Below are positions 1 through 10,445 of a stretch of DNA of 64,000 bases, piece by piece. The stretch lies in the NCBI GenBank assembly GCA_012845835.1, contig JABAKD010000022.1, positions 62,001 through 126,000 of the forward strand, in the 5' to 3' direction. A model generated the notes under the pieces. It ran no database searches, was not told the DNA's origin, and saw nothing but the letters and a program-made list of their open reading frames with translations. Within the stretch, counting starts at the first letter, position 1. Every line of letters begins with the position of its first letter. The DNA is from Undaria pinnatifida. Lineage: Eukaryota > Sar > Phaeophyceae > Laminariales > Alariaceae. A program made the translations under genes and the position numbers.

Positions 1-60
1 ACATATTTGGCTCGTCACCTGCAGGAACAGGGCGCTGTATACTATGCGTAATAATATATT
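1..60 (+). repeat. Left copy of a ~60-bp direct repeat
   Basis: The first ~60 bases recur nearly unchanged at 1433-1502 (shared core CACCTGCAGGAACAGGGCGC). The pair brackets the tandem-repeat locus between them. It could be the terminal repeats of a larger unit or a by-product of local duplication. The window begins inside this copy, so its true left edge is unseen. Confidence 0.6.
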
Positions 61-394
61 CCAGCCATTGGTATATATATATATTTTCGCTTCTGGTTCA
101 TCCATTTAATAGACGCTGTCGGAACTTACATCCGGTTCATCTAGCACTTGAGTTGTCGTGCAAACGCGATGAATACATGATGACGATGACCAATATTTCA
201 GCGATTGACACGTAATTTCGCATCAGATTCATGACCATTCTTACCATGGTCTGCGTATTGTGGTATATTCGGTACCATACCTATGGTATAAATATGTGCA
301 TACGTACGAAGATGAGTCGCGACTTGTCAGATCACATCTTCTGCTGTACAAGGTACTCGTACTACACAGCGACGGCTGCATCATTCGAGCCCAC

Positions 395-1335
395 CTAAAA
401 ACCATGACCCATCGATTGTACGCGAAACATGTGAAGCCGTGATACCTGCGGTCGCACGCAACGGCGTGGCGATCGCCTCTCTCGACTTCCCATACAGAAT
501 TAACCCGACGCCTGTCTCGACGGAGACTAGGTGTGGGTATTCTGTCTTTGGTTTCTCAATTCGAGCATGAATGGGGTACATACTAACAACCTATATAGGT
601 CAACGCCCGTCTCAACGGAGACTGGGTATGCATTTAACCCGCACCAAAGCCTGATATTCTGTATCTGACTTCTTCATTAAATCGAGCCCACCTGAGACCA
701 TGACCCATCGATTGTACGCGAAACATGCGAAGCCGTGATACCGGCGGTCGCATACAGCAATAAATAAACGCCTGTCTCGACGGAGACGAGGTGTAGTTAT
801 CCTGTCTTTGGTTTCTCAATTCGAGCATGAAGGGGGGGTACAAATAATTGGCAACATAAATCATCGCCCGTCTCAACGGAGACTGGGTACGTATTCTGCC
901 TCAACCCCACCTGAAACCATGACCCATCGATTGTACGCGAAACATGCGAAGCCGTGATACCGGCGGTCGCATACAGCAGTAACTAAACGCCTGTCTCGAC
1001 GGAGACGAGGTGTAGGTATTCTGTCTTTGGTTTCTCAATTCGAGCATGAAGGCGGGTACAAATAATTGGCGACGTAAATCAGCGCCCCTCTCAACGTAGA
1101 CTAGGTACGTATTCTGTATCAACCCCACCTGAAACCATGACCCATCGATTGTACGCGAAACCTGCGAAGCCGAGAGACCGGCGGTCGCGTACAGCAATAA
1201 CCAAATGCCTGCCTCGACGGAGACGAGGTATAGGTATCCTGTCTTTGGTTTCTCAATTCGAGCATGAAGGGGGGGGTACAAACAATAACGTCGTCATAAG
1301 TCAACACCCGTCTGCCCGTCTCGACGGAGACTGGG
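395..1335 (+). repeat. Tandem repeat, four ~218-bp units with paired hairpins
   Basis: The marker ACCATGACCCATCGATTG starts at 401, 697, 916 and 1134, giving spacings of 296, 219 and 218 bases. Each unit contains two short inverted repeats of the form GTCTC-N4-GAGAC flanked by CCT/AGG or CCC/GGG, able to fold into 8-bp hairpins with one bulge. Open frames on both strands here are repetitive and change frame between units, so no gene is called. Bases 60-395 hold partial, more diverged unit sequence and nothing else recognisable. Confidence 0.8.
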
Positions 1336-1432
1336 TAAGTATTATGCGTCTATCTTCTCACTTTTTATTACCGGTGAAATACTGTCCAACGCCTGACTCG
1401 ACGGAGTACCAGGTAGACATTCTGCATTTCTT

Positions 1433-1502
1433 ACATATTTGGCTTGTCACCTGCAGGAACAGGGCGCTGTATATACTATCTGCGTGATAATATATTGCAG
1501 CC
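1433..1502 (+). repeat. Right copy of the ~60-bp direct repeat
   Basis: Near-identical to bases 1-60 apart from small insertions and substitutions. Together with that copy it flanks the 218-bp tandem array. Confidence 0.6.
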
Positions 1503-1530
1503 CACTCCTTTCGGTTTGTCGCTGGGATGT

Positions 1531-1808
1531 ATCACGAGAGCCGACCTAATGCTGGGTCGCTGGCCGGCTACTAACACTTGCCTCTTCTCTGGTCGCACAG
1601 CCTACACGGTACCGTCCCTTGCCCTCCGACGTGCGGGCTTACCTAGCTGCGCGAGTCAACCGAAGAGAAATATCACGAGAGCCGACCTAATGCTGGGTCG
1701 CTGGCCGGCTACTAACACTTGCCTCTTCTCTGGTCGCACAGCCTACACGGTACCGTCCCTTGCCCTCCGACGTGCGGGCTTACCTAGCTGCGCGAGTCAA
1801 CCGAAGAG
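1531..1808 (+). repeat. Perfect tandem duplication, 141-bp period
   Basis: Bases 1531-1667 are repeated at 1672-1808 with no difference seen by eye, separated by four bases. The unit is 137 bp with a 141-bp period. Because the period is a multiple of three, an open frame runs through both copies, but it has no recognisable domain. The near identity implies a recent duplication. Confidence 0.85.
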
Positions 1809-1934
1809 TGATGGCCACCAACTACCGTGTGGTGGACCGTTACCAGAGCATGGAACAACAACCCTAAATTCTTTCGCGTCCAAACAAACCACGGGTTACG
1901 CCGCTTTCGGTTCCCGAAGGTCATAACCCTCTCC

Positions 1935-2985
1935 TTTGTTGCTGCTGTCATCTGCACTGTTTCCAGTTGTGTTAAAGACTTCGCGTTCCCTTCCCATACT
2001 TCTCCTGCATACTCTATTTTTGGTACAATTACATCCTTCAGGATGTAAATTTTAATCCTAGTGTCAAGGTGCGGGTCTGGTAGGATCGCATCCATGTTGC
2101 CTACCTGTGATTTTCCCTTTCCTATTACTTTCTCTGTATGTGGAACCCAAGAGTAGTCATTTGGGGTATCTACGCCAAGATATCTATATTGGTCTACGAT
2201 CGGTAGTTATTCTTCTCCCCACTTACTTCCACTTGAAATTTACCGCATTCACCTTATTATCTTCGTTACACACAATTACTACTGTTTGCGCATTTTTTCA
2301 GGTTCGCTGTCACTCTCCATTTCCTAGTGAACTTTAGTCTAGTGTTTTCTATATTATCAACACATGTTTCTGCAATCCTTCTCTATTATTACATGATATA
2401 TATTATGTATCTGCATTCCTTCTCTGTTTCTGATATTCCCACAAAACCATCCGCAAACAAACGTCAACCCCGACACCGTATCTTCCCCCATCGTGACTCC
2501 TTGCTTTGCTGCCTCGCCGTCTACTATAATGTCATTAATACAAATTTATCTTGAGTAGATGGGGTGATCGTAAACATCCCTGTGCAACTCCTTGTAAAAT
2601 ATCAAAATATTTCGATTTTTCCCCCTCCAGCATCACAGCACTTACTTATTATGGGACATTCCGTCATATTTTTAATCATTCTCAACATCTTTCCGCTGAT
2701 CCCAACTTCCCACATATTTTTCCACAACCCATTCCGCCATACTATGTCATGGGCCGTTGAACATCTAGGAGTAAACAGTACGTCGTTAGCCCGGCGTTTT
2801 TCCTAGCTTGAATTATCTTACCTAATGTGTACACATGGTCTACGCGAATAATACGGTTTGGCCTCAATCCTGCTTGCTTTTTTAGCATTTTTTTTTTCCC
2901 TTCTCCGACATTGTTCCCATTCTATCCTTCACAATCTTACAAAATGTTTGCCAACGGTCCTTATTATTTCGTTAGAGGAGGGGGG
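1935..2985 (-). pseudogene. Decayed LINE (non-LTR retrotransposon) reverse transcriptase
   Basis: Read on the minus strand, successive frames give the ordered landmarks of a LINE reverse transcriptase. First come a DRWQTFCKIVKDRMG segment and a QAGLRPNR segment (~2870-2960). Next is a degraded LLLDVQ motif-A region (~2745-2780), then GVAQGC (~2565-2585), then FADG (~2443-2456). The C-terminal YAGEVWEGNAKSLTQLETVQ lies at ~1950-2010. The catalytic FADD is FADG here, so the active site is broken, and stops and several frameshifts interrupt the frame. Similarity stops abruptly after the LETVQ motif near 1935 and near 2985, so only the RT and adjoining C-terminal part remains. Organisation and wording resemble brown-algal LINEs from memory, which supports the organism call but needs a search. 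Confidence 0.85.
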
Positions 2986-2989
2986 TTTC

Positions 2990-3545
2990 CAACTGTTTAA
3001 GGTCGCGTAAGTGAACATGAGCTTACTGCACGTGCAGTGTTAGGTCTACTAGTAGGCGATGGTGAGGGTGGCGGGGAAGGAGGAGGTGGGGGGATAAATT
3101 TGAACTTGAAGGGCATACAATAAACGAATTGGAGCTACCGCATGGATGGTTATCTCAAAAGGTAAAGAGGCGATATCACCTGTCGAGTAGGATGGTTGTA
3201 AAGGTAGACAGGACCAAGGCTACGGTAGAGGGGGTTACCCCCAATTTTCACTACGAACCAGGCGTGAGCCAGCCAGCCTACGTCGAGCATACAGATCGTC
3301 GATTAACTTCAACGCGTGACTGCTCTTCGTACCTCACCGACCAAACACGTTTGTTTGTTAGGCGACTGCTATTGGCGCAGCATCTATATTAATATATTTA
3401 TAGTCTATGTAGGTAATCATCCCATGGGGGATTCATATCGAAAACTTAGAACACTGTTGAACAGCACGGGAGCCGATGACCGCAAAAGGTACAGGAGAGT
3501 CACTCGCACGAGTTGCCCCGACCCACTGCACAAAGAGGGCCCAAA
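2990..3545 (+). repeat. Family G internal fragment
   Basis: The segment matches the interior of the dispersed G-rich family seen at 4.5-5.0 kb and 30.49-31.3 kb. Shared landmarks are a pattern around GGTCGC..GAGCTTACTG, GAATTGGAGCTAC(G/C)GCATG, and GGTAAAGAGGCGATATCACC. The 3190-3530 part also matches 30980-31250 (GGACCAAGGCTAC, then GACCGCA...CCACTGC). No gene is visible. Confidence 0.65.
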
Positions 3546-3548
3546 CAA

Positions 3549-3640
3549 CATCACAATGCATACATCACAATGCATACATCACAATGCATACATCACAATG
3601 CATACATCACAATGCATGCATCACAATTCATACATCACAA
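3549..3640 (+). repeat. 14-bp minisatellite, about six units
   Basis: The unit CATCACAATGCATA repeats from 3549 in exact 14-base steps. The last two units each carry one substitution. A plus-strand open frame crosses it but only because of the simple sequence. Confidence 0.9.
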
Positions 3641-3714
3641 CATCATCCTTATGGTACCGTAGCATTGGTCACAGGTGATGTCACTTGTAGGGTAGTGTCT
3701 AGTATTCCGGCCGA

Positions 3715-3905
3715 TTTTTATTTTGGTGGGGCGGCGGGGGAGGGGGGGCATGTTGTTGTGTGCGTGTGGGGGGGGAAGGCGGGAGGGGGGGGCATATTTT
3801 TGTGTGGGTGTGGGGGGGGGGGAGGGCGGGGGGGGGGGGGGGGGGGGGGGTTAGGGGGGGCGACAGGGGAGGGGTTTGGGTCTGTGGGTGGGGGGAAATT
3901 GGAGG
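3715..3905 (+). repeat. G-rich tract with a ~23-base G run
   Basis: This is the G-rich part of a family G copy. It has many runs of six or more G, including an unbroken run at about 3828-3850. It has strong G-quadruplex potential. Long glycine- or proline-rich open frames here are artefacts of composition. Confidence 0.85.
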
Positions 3906-3959
3906 TGGATGCGAGAAAAATGTTATCTACCTGCGTGTTAGATGCGTATGCCCAACTTT

Positions 3960-4390
3960 TCAACGATAATCGACGAGGTGAATGACGAGAAGAAACATGT
4001 TTTTGCGTGATTTATGGCAACCGAAAAGTTCTATTCAGAAACGTAATGAAGAATGTCTCCCTCACACATCTGATAAAGAGAAGACGCGGCCCGGAGATTG
4101 CAACGATCAGGATCGGGTTATCGAGCAGCGCACTTCGGTTTTACTACCGCTCTTCGTTCCACCTATACCCTGAGGGACACTACTTTAAAAAGAAAACAAC
4201 ATGGCATTGGACCCAGTCCGCTGATGCTCAGGCCTAAATGCAAGGAGGTGGTGTGATGTGCGAATGCTGCAATGAAATGCGCTTCCTTCGACTACCATGT
4301 CTTTTGGTCTGTTTGTCCTTGCGTTCGATAAACTTGAAGTTTTTTCATATGCGTTAGGGGCAACTCAATATTTGCGCGCAAACTATAAAT
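3960..4390 (+). other. Unassigned spacer
   Basis: No gene, RNA or repeat boundary is recognised. Open frames are short and unconvincing. The right end runs into family G sequence (ACTATAAATCCTTTAAGGGG). Confidence 0.4.
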
Positions 4391-5195
4391 CCTTTAAGGG
4401 GACAATATGACGGTTGTGAAAGGAATGCATTAGTTTATTATGTATATGCATTAGTTTATTGTGTATATCCTGTGAGTCGTACAGCCAGTGAAGAGAGGGA
4501 GGAGTGTTCGAAGGAGGGAAGGGAATTTCCAACAGCTTTAGGTCGCATAGGTGCATATCAGTTAGGAGCTTGCTGTACGCGTGGTGCTATTTAATAGGTC
4601 TAGGTGATGGTGCGGGTGGTGGGCAAAGAGGGTGCGTTGGAGGGGGATATGAACTGGAGCTACGGCATATATGTCTCAACGGTAATGAGGTGATATCAAC
4701 TGCCTGGTGTTGTATATTTCTCCGGCAGGTTTTGATTTTAGGTGGGGCGGCGGAAGAGAACAGAACGAGGGTTGGGGGCGGGGGGGGGTCAAACCTTTTT
4801 ATGTCGCATGAATGTATACCTGGGAGGAGCTATACTAAAAGTGCTAGAGACGATGGTGCGGGTGGTGGGGAAGGAGGGGGCGTTGGGGGGGGCGGAAATA
4901 AATGAATTGGAGCCACGGCATGGCTGGTTGGATAGGTAATGAGGTAATATCACCTGCATGGTATTGTTTACTTTTCTAGCAGATTTTATTTTAGGTTTGG
5001 TATACCAAAAATATTTTGGGGTGGTATACAATGTGTTACAGCTTCGTGGTGTGTTATTTTTCAAGGATCGCAATAGAGAATATTCGCATTACAATATACA
5101 ACAAGCGAGGTCATGTGGCCATGCACTGTCACCCCCATTGAGCACGAGGGGAACAAGTGCAAATCGTCAGTGTTTTGAAAGGAACGCTTGATGCA
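4380..5195 (+). repeat. Family G copy, internal and distal parts
   Basis: It carries the family G landmarks in order: AACTATAAATCCTTTAAGGGGAC-type box, GCATTAGTTTAT, GTCGTACAGCCAGTGA, two rounds of the GGTGATGGTGCGGGTGGTGGG / GGAGC(T/C)ACGGCAT / GGTAATGAGGTGATATCA block, and GATTTTA(G)GTGGGGC. The distal part (AACGCTTGATG.ACCGGCGC) recurs at 5570 and 6960. The conserved terminal segment of the family is missing here. Confidence 0.65.
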
Positions 5196-5199
5196 CCGG

Positions 5200-5655
5200 C
5201 GCTTAAATACGTTACTTCGTTATGCATACAAGCATTCTACTGCGTCTGGCATGAAGCATATACGTTGGGAGGCGATCATGCAGACGGTAGGCACGAAATA
5301 CCCTACGCAATAGGTTGGTAGACTATATAGTGTGGTCTACCGCAATTTTAACACATCTGCCTGTACCTCCTTTTCATACTTTATTATTAGCTAATGTACG
5401 AGTATACGCTCATGATTTTTACCGTGCCGATGTGGGGCTCTGAGGTCGCCAGTTCTAAGACAGAGATACATATTACAAATACAACAAGCGAGGTGATGTG
5501 GTAATTATGGTAATGCCACCACCATTGAACAAGAGGGGGAGAATTTCAGATCGTCAGTTTTTTTATAGGAGCGCTTGATGTGCCTGCGCTCAATTACGTT
5601 GCTTCGTTAGGCATATGCTACTTCGCTTCGTAGAGGTTGTCGGGCGATCACGCAG
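5200..5655 (+). repeat. Family G distal-end sequence
   Basis: The segment GGGAGGCGATCATGCAGACG..GGCACGAAATACCCTACGC..TGGTAGAC..GTGGTCTACCGCAATTTTAAC recurs at 5640-5880 and 7020-7110. It therefore belongs to the same dispersed family. No gene seen. Confidence 0.6.
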
Positions 5656-5891
5656 ACGGCAGGTGGGGGCACGAAATACCCTGCGAAATAGGTTGGTAAT
5701 GTGGTCTAACGCATTTTTAACATATCTGCCTGTACTTCCTTTCATATTATTTTCATCTAATGTACGATCATACGACGGCAGGTGGGCACGAAATACCCTG
5801 CGAAATAGGTTGGTAGTGTGGTCTATCGCAATTTTAACATATCTGCCTGTACTTCCTTTCATATTATTTTCATCCAAAGTACGATCATACG
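5655..5891 (+). repeat. Tandem duplication, 117-bp period
   Basis: The unit from GACGGCAGGTGG to GTACGATCATAC occurs twice in tandem (ACGAAATACC at 5671 and 5788). There are a few substitutions and a small indel. It duplicates the family G distal-end motif. Confidence 0.85.
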
Positions 5892-6045
5892 CCCTGTATT
5901 TTCCATGCCGTCGAAGATGTTGTGGTCCTGTAGATGCCGCGTCCACATCTGATGCTCGTGTTAGTGGTGCTCACGAAAACATGCCCTTGCGTGTAGTGGA
6001 TGATCGCTGAGTTGTGTCCTTTCCTGCTACAGCACACCAGGTAGC
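5892..6045 (+). other. Unassigned spacer before foldback element
   Basis: No recognisable gene or repeat. Open frames are short. Confidence 0.35.
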
Positions 6046-7290
6046 ATATATTATAAAAATTAAAATACACTCCATCCAGCTGTGAGATCGAATATTTTGT
6101 CGAAACTCATCTTTGCAAGTTGTGTGTGATACTCCGATCGCGCGTATTACGGGTTGTGTGTCCTCATTAAGGATATAGGTCGGCGACTCCCCTTGCAACT
6201 ACCGTGTAGCTATCAGGGTCAACAGGGTGATTTTAGTCAGTCTGTGCGCGGAAACAATAAAACCCGTTTCTGAGGGGGACAAAATCTGACGGCTGTAAAA
6301 GGAAATGCATCAGTTTATCAAGTGAATCCTGTAAGTCGAATAGCCGGTGAGGGGGGGGGCGGAGTTTTGAAGAACGTGGGGGGCTGGTTTTGGTCAAAAG
6401 GGGGCGGGGGGGGGGGAGGGAGGGCGCAAATGAGTTAGAGCTACGGCATGGATGGCTAGATGGATAATGCGATGATATCAGCTGGCTGGTAGTGTTTACT
6501 ACTCTGGCAGATTTTGATTTCAGGTGGGGCGTTTAAACAAGAGGGATCGGGGGGGGGGGTCGGGGGGGCAAGCATTTCAATATGTGCGCTAAAACTATAA
6601 ACCCTTAAAGGGGACGAATCTGACGGTTGCAGCAAGAAGACACTCCTTGATATCACCCGCCTGGTAATGTTCATTTTTCCAGAAGGTTTGGTGTTACATG
6701 TAGTATGCAACCCAGTTCTTAGGTGTAGTAAACAACGTGTTAAAAGCTTCAAAATTTGTTATTGTACATGGATCGAAATATAGAATATTTCAATCGATAG
6801 GTTCAATCATGTGGATATCATTATTTTCTGACATCGCCAATTATAAGAAAGAGATACATATTGCCAAATGCAACAGGCGAGGTGATGATGTGGTCATGCA
6901 ATGCCACCGCCATTGAGAACGAAAGGGAGAGATGCGAATCGTTATTGTTTTGAAAGGAACGCTTAGTGTACACGCGCTCAATTTCGTCACTTCGTTAGTG
7001 ATACTTCGCTTGGCATAGATAGGTTGGGAGGCGATCATGCAGACGGTATGTACGGAATACTATGCGTAATAAGTTGGTAGTGCGGTTTACCGCAATTTCA
7101 GCATATCTGTCTGTATCTCCTTTTTTTCACACATATCTACACTGTGGTTGTAAGGGGAGTCGCCGATCTATATCCTTAATGAGGACACACAACTCGTAAT
7201 ACGCGCGATCGGAGTATCACACACAGCTTGCAAAGATGAATTTCGACGAAATCTTCGATCTCACAGCTGGAGTGTATTTTCATTTTTTAT
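6045..7290. mobile_element. Foldback copy of family G with ~150-bp inverted ends
   Basis: The conserved ~150-bp end of family G appears in plus orientation at 6050-6205 and in minus orientation at 7145-7290. Its landmarks are TACACTCCAGCTGTGAGATC, GATCGCGCGTATTACGGGTT, TCCTCATTAAGGATATAGGTC, and GGCGACTCCCCTTG. The two outer edges mirror each other (ATATTATAAAAATTAAAATA against a near complement), the layout of a terminal-inverted-repeat element. The interior holds G runs (6350-6420, 6545-6570) and no transposase frame, so it would be non-autonomous. No unambiguous target duplication was found because both flanks are AT-rich. Confidence 0.65.
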
Positions 7291-7299
7291 AATATATCT

Positions 7300-8760
7300 A
7301 TGATGATTCTTCTTTTTTAGGGGGCAGGGAATTGGTCGGGAGTTTTTTTCGTCTCGGCCTCAGTATAGGATTCTCGGAACTGGAATTCTCGGTCAAACCG
7401 CTTCGTTCGATCGCCGTCTTCGGGGGGCGGCTACAACACCCCTCGCCCTGCCTCAAATGCTTCGCACCTCGACCTGAACGTGGATGGAAGCTGAGCGGGA
7501 CAAAGGACAAGCGCGCAAAATACAGCATTTTGAACGGTACTCGCTCCAGTTATTCTTATGTAGGGAAAAGTTGATAAAATATAACTTGGCAAGACATTAG
7601 TTGCAAGTTGGCGTCCTATTTTGCCCAAAAACAAATATATATAGACTAGACTATATAGACTCCCCATGGTACCGCGGTAGGGATCATAGTAGTGCTTCTA
7701 ATTATTGAATTTCGGTAGGTAAGTACGTACATGGATAGAGACGTGGCAATCGCACGCGTAACTAAGACGAGGAGTAGTGATTGCGATTACTGCGCCAGAA
7801 AAAAAACACAGCAGCATTACGAGTGGCTGCGTCCCCAGCCCCGAGGGTGATAGTTCGGGCACATCGACATAGATAGTTCTTGTACTCGTGCAAGTAGTAT
7901 AGGTACGAGTATGAGGCTGGTGTTCGCTTTTACACACGAATTTTGTCTGACTTACGTAGCATGGATCTGGAGGGTGTACCAAAAACAAGGGATAACTTTT
8001 CGACATAGAGAACAAGGGGGAAAATCGTTCCTGTCGTTGATCTTCGCCACGCGAAGGTCGCAGTAATAGCAGACGATATCCACGTAAGAAACCAGTGGCA
8101 TGCATTCATCCCGGTATCGCATCGGCGGGTGGTACTTTCCCCCTAGAAAACTCCATGGAGAAGTATAGGCGGTGTGGAAGGCGCGCTTTGTTGTTGCCGT
8201 GGTTCCTTTGTCTCCGTTGCTGCTTGGGTCGTTTGTCGCGGTCAACTGAAAAAAAAGCGGTCGTGTTGGTACGTAGCTGACAGAACAAATTATGTAGCTT
8301 CCTACTTGATGTGATCCTTGCCGCTGATTGCTGATTCATCATCTCCAGTGAGTTCCATAGAGCCGGTCGTCCCGGTGGTCTATATAGCTGTTGTTGTTCT
8401 CACATTAACTCGCATAATCATAGTGGTTACCTTCGACTTCTACTATGAATATAATAGCGCGTGGTCCATGAATTCAACTACCACCGTTGTGATATTTTTG
8501 CTGTATTTGCCGAAATAATGCAAAAATAGGACCAACTAACTGCTGAGAACACCTACGAGTAGCAGCGTGGGTAGGTACAATTCGACGCGAATCGACAAGG
8601 AGGGAAAAAATTGATGAGTTTTTCTCGCGATAGAAATTGAACCATGTACCGTGGAGGGGAGGAGGCGGGAGGGCCCGCTATGTGGTCTCTCATCTGAGTT
8701 ATACAACCACTGGGAGGAAGGGTGAGAGTAGTGCAGGAGTAACATATGGGATGGAAATAA
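7300..8760 (+). repeat. Left arm of a large imperfect palindrome
   Basis: Read forward, this arm matches the reverse complement of the right arm. 7545-8290 pairs with 13985-13235 (roughly 75-80% by eye) and 8530-8750 pairs with 12745-12530. 7330-7530 pairs with 15720-15490 and partly with 14760-14600. Shared landmarks include GTTGATAAAAT.TAACTTGGC, CCCCATGGTAC.GCGGTAGG and ACAATTCGACGCGAATCGAC. Frames are short and not conserved between arms, so no gene is called. Confidence 0.75.
8361..8546 (+). repeat. Possible tRNA-derived SINE remnant
   Basis: The segment begins GTCCCGGTGGTCTATATAG, similar to the A-box start of the SINE-like copy at 38247. It shares that copy's tail (GCAAAAATAGGACCAACTAA CTGCTGAGAAC against GGGACCAACTTACTGCTGAG). 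The B-box position is degraded. It also lies in the left palindrome arm, so it predates or accompanied that duplication. Confidence 0.4.
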
Positions 8761-9640
8761 AAACCTGATACAAAATCGACATCAGCTTTTCAGACAAGCT
8801 TCACCAACGAGAAATTGCAGTAGCTCAGTGGGGGTATTCCGATTCAAGATCACTAATACCTTAACACTGTGACAAGCCGAAGCAGGCGCCCATTGCTCTT
8901 ATCTGCTGTAAGCAATATGTGGCTGTCAGTATGCCGGAACATGCCGATTTGACCGCCATTCTGTCCCGAACGGCTTTATCTTTGACGCTCTGGGTACCAA
9001 CTGTATCTAGATTCATCCTGAGGTCGAGCGCTTTTGTACGAATTGCTGTCGCATGGTGAACTTTTACCCTACTCGAGTAGGTTGCAAGAAACGCCCGCGA
9101 AAACATTAGCGAGCCTACATGTTTACCCAATTATTAACGGATGAAAACGGGATTTTCAGCGTTATTCGGTTTCGCATGTATATGCGACAAAGAGTATTAT
9201 TACATGATTATTCGACCATTACGCGAGTCAAATACGCACTGTTTTGGCCTCATTTCAGGCTTTTTTCCACGGTTATTATGCTCGAGTTGTGCCTGTCTTT
9301 TAGTTCCATTTACGATGCCGTTTTGCTTTGAACGCATCCTTTTTGTTTGAAATTGTACTTATAACCGGCGGGCTGAATCCTGCACACAAATCGCTGCTTC
9401 GTCCATTTACATTGCGTTTGGTGCTGTTGTTGATGTTCGAGTGTTTCATTTGTCATAATTTTGATCGTGCTTGCTCGGCGCGCCAACCTGATATAGGCTT
9501 GAAATCGATGTTTCGTGCGACCTATCATGGAAATAGCTGGTCGAATTGCGTTCGCATTTCAAATAAATGTGTAGATCTAGCCGTACACGGAAATATACGA
9601 GAAAACCCAAGTCGTTGGAAATAATTGTGAGCTTGTTGGG
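8760..9640 (+). other. Unassigned spacer
   Basis: No repeat partner was found in this window. Open frames of 70-98 codons on both strands overlap one another and show no motif. It is unique sequence as far as can be seen. Confidence 0.4.
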
Positions 9641-10265
9641 TCAAAGCCTACCAGCCAATCACGAATAAGCAAATGGTGTCGGGGTTGACACGCCGTACGG
9701 GGAGGTATCGACCCGAGAGATCATCGTCAGAGTTCCCACGTTGTTAGAGTTGAAGAGATTCGGAGGATTTCTAAACCGGGGATGGGGCCCTATTTTCCCC
9801 GTGTGCGACGGAACTGCCCCTCATTGGTTGGTGAGCCTCTATCATCCTCCTACAGTAGGGTGGGGCGGCGCCGTGGAGCTCGAACCAATCAGCGATTTTC
9901 GCCAATGGAATTGGGGTTTCCACGCCGTGAGGGGTGGTGACGACCCGAGATAACTCGGTTTTATTCCCTGGTTTGTCTAACGTTTAGAGATATAGAACGA
10001 CCTCCGGATCGGGGATGGGACCCTATCGTCCCGGAGTGGAGTTGGCTCTATAATGTACGACTCCCGGCCGATCAGAGATCGGCCGGTCGGTGGGGTTGGG
10101 GGTTATTTCCACACTGTGCGGAGAGGTATCGATCCTGGTGACATCCGCGTTTGTTCCCAGGTTGCCGAAGTTGTATGTGTATGTTTGGATAGATAATGAT
10201 CGTGGGATGGGACTCTATCGTCCCCAGATGACAGTTGTTACTTCATGTAAGATCCCCCGCCAATG
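9640..10265 (+). repeat. CCAAT-containing tandem repeats, left set
   Basis: About three diverged units of ~180-210 bp share GGTTTCCACGCCGTG, GGGAGGTATCGACCC, CCGGGGATGGG.CCCTAT and CCAATCAGCGAT/CCAATGG. The same units occur in reverse orientation at 11200-12300. CCAAT and ATTGG motifs recur at fixed places in each unit, but there is no evidence of a transcript. Confidence 0.7.
10064..10086. repeat. Perfect hairpin, 10-bp stem and 3-base loop
   Basis: CCGGCCGATC and GATCGGCCGG flank AGA. The hairpin sits inside one of the left-set tandem units. It may be incidental. Confidence 0.8.
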
Positions 10266-10299
10266 AGCGACCAGCGATAAGACTAAAAGGCCATACCAG

Positions 10300-10445
10300 G
10301 TAATATATCTTCACGAGGGAACACACCCCGTACTACGCGCGATCGAAGTATCACACGCAACTTGCAAAGCTGAGTTTGATAAAAAAAAAACGTTGTTGGT
10401 CGGTCTCACAGCTGAAGCGTATTTTTCATTTTTATTATATATTAC
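10300..10445 (-). repeat. Family G terminal segment, minus orientation
   Basis: It shows the conserved end in reverse: GAACACACCCCGTACTACGCGCGATCG, AGTATCACACGCAACTTGCAAAG, and CTCACAGCTGAAGCGTATTTTTCA. It is more diverged than other copies and has an inserted A run. No mate in inverted orientation is evident nearby. Confidence 0.7.

Noticed and set aside
1444-1926. 160-codon plus-strand gene
   Set aside because: Most of it is the perfect 141-bp tandem duplication, which stays open only because the period is a multiple of three.
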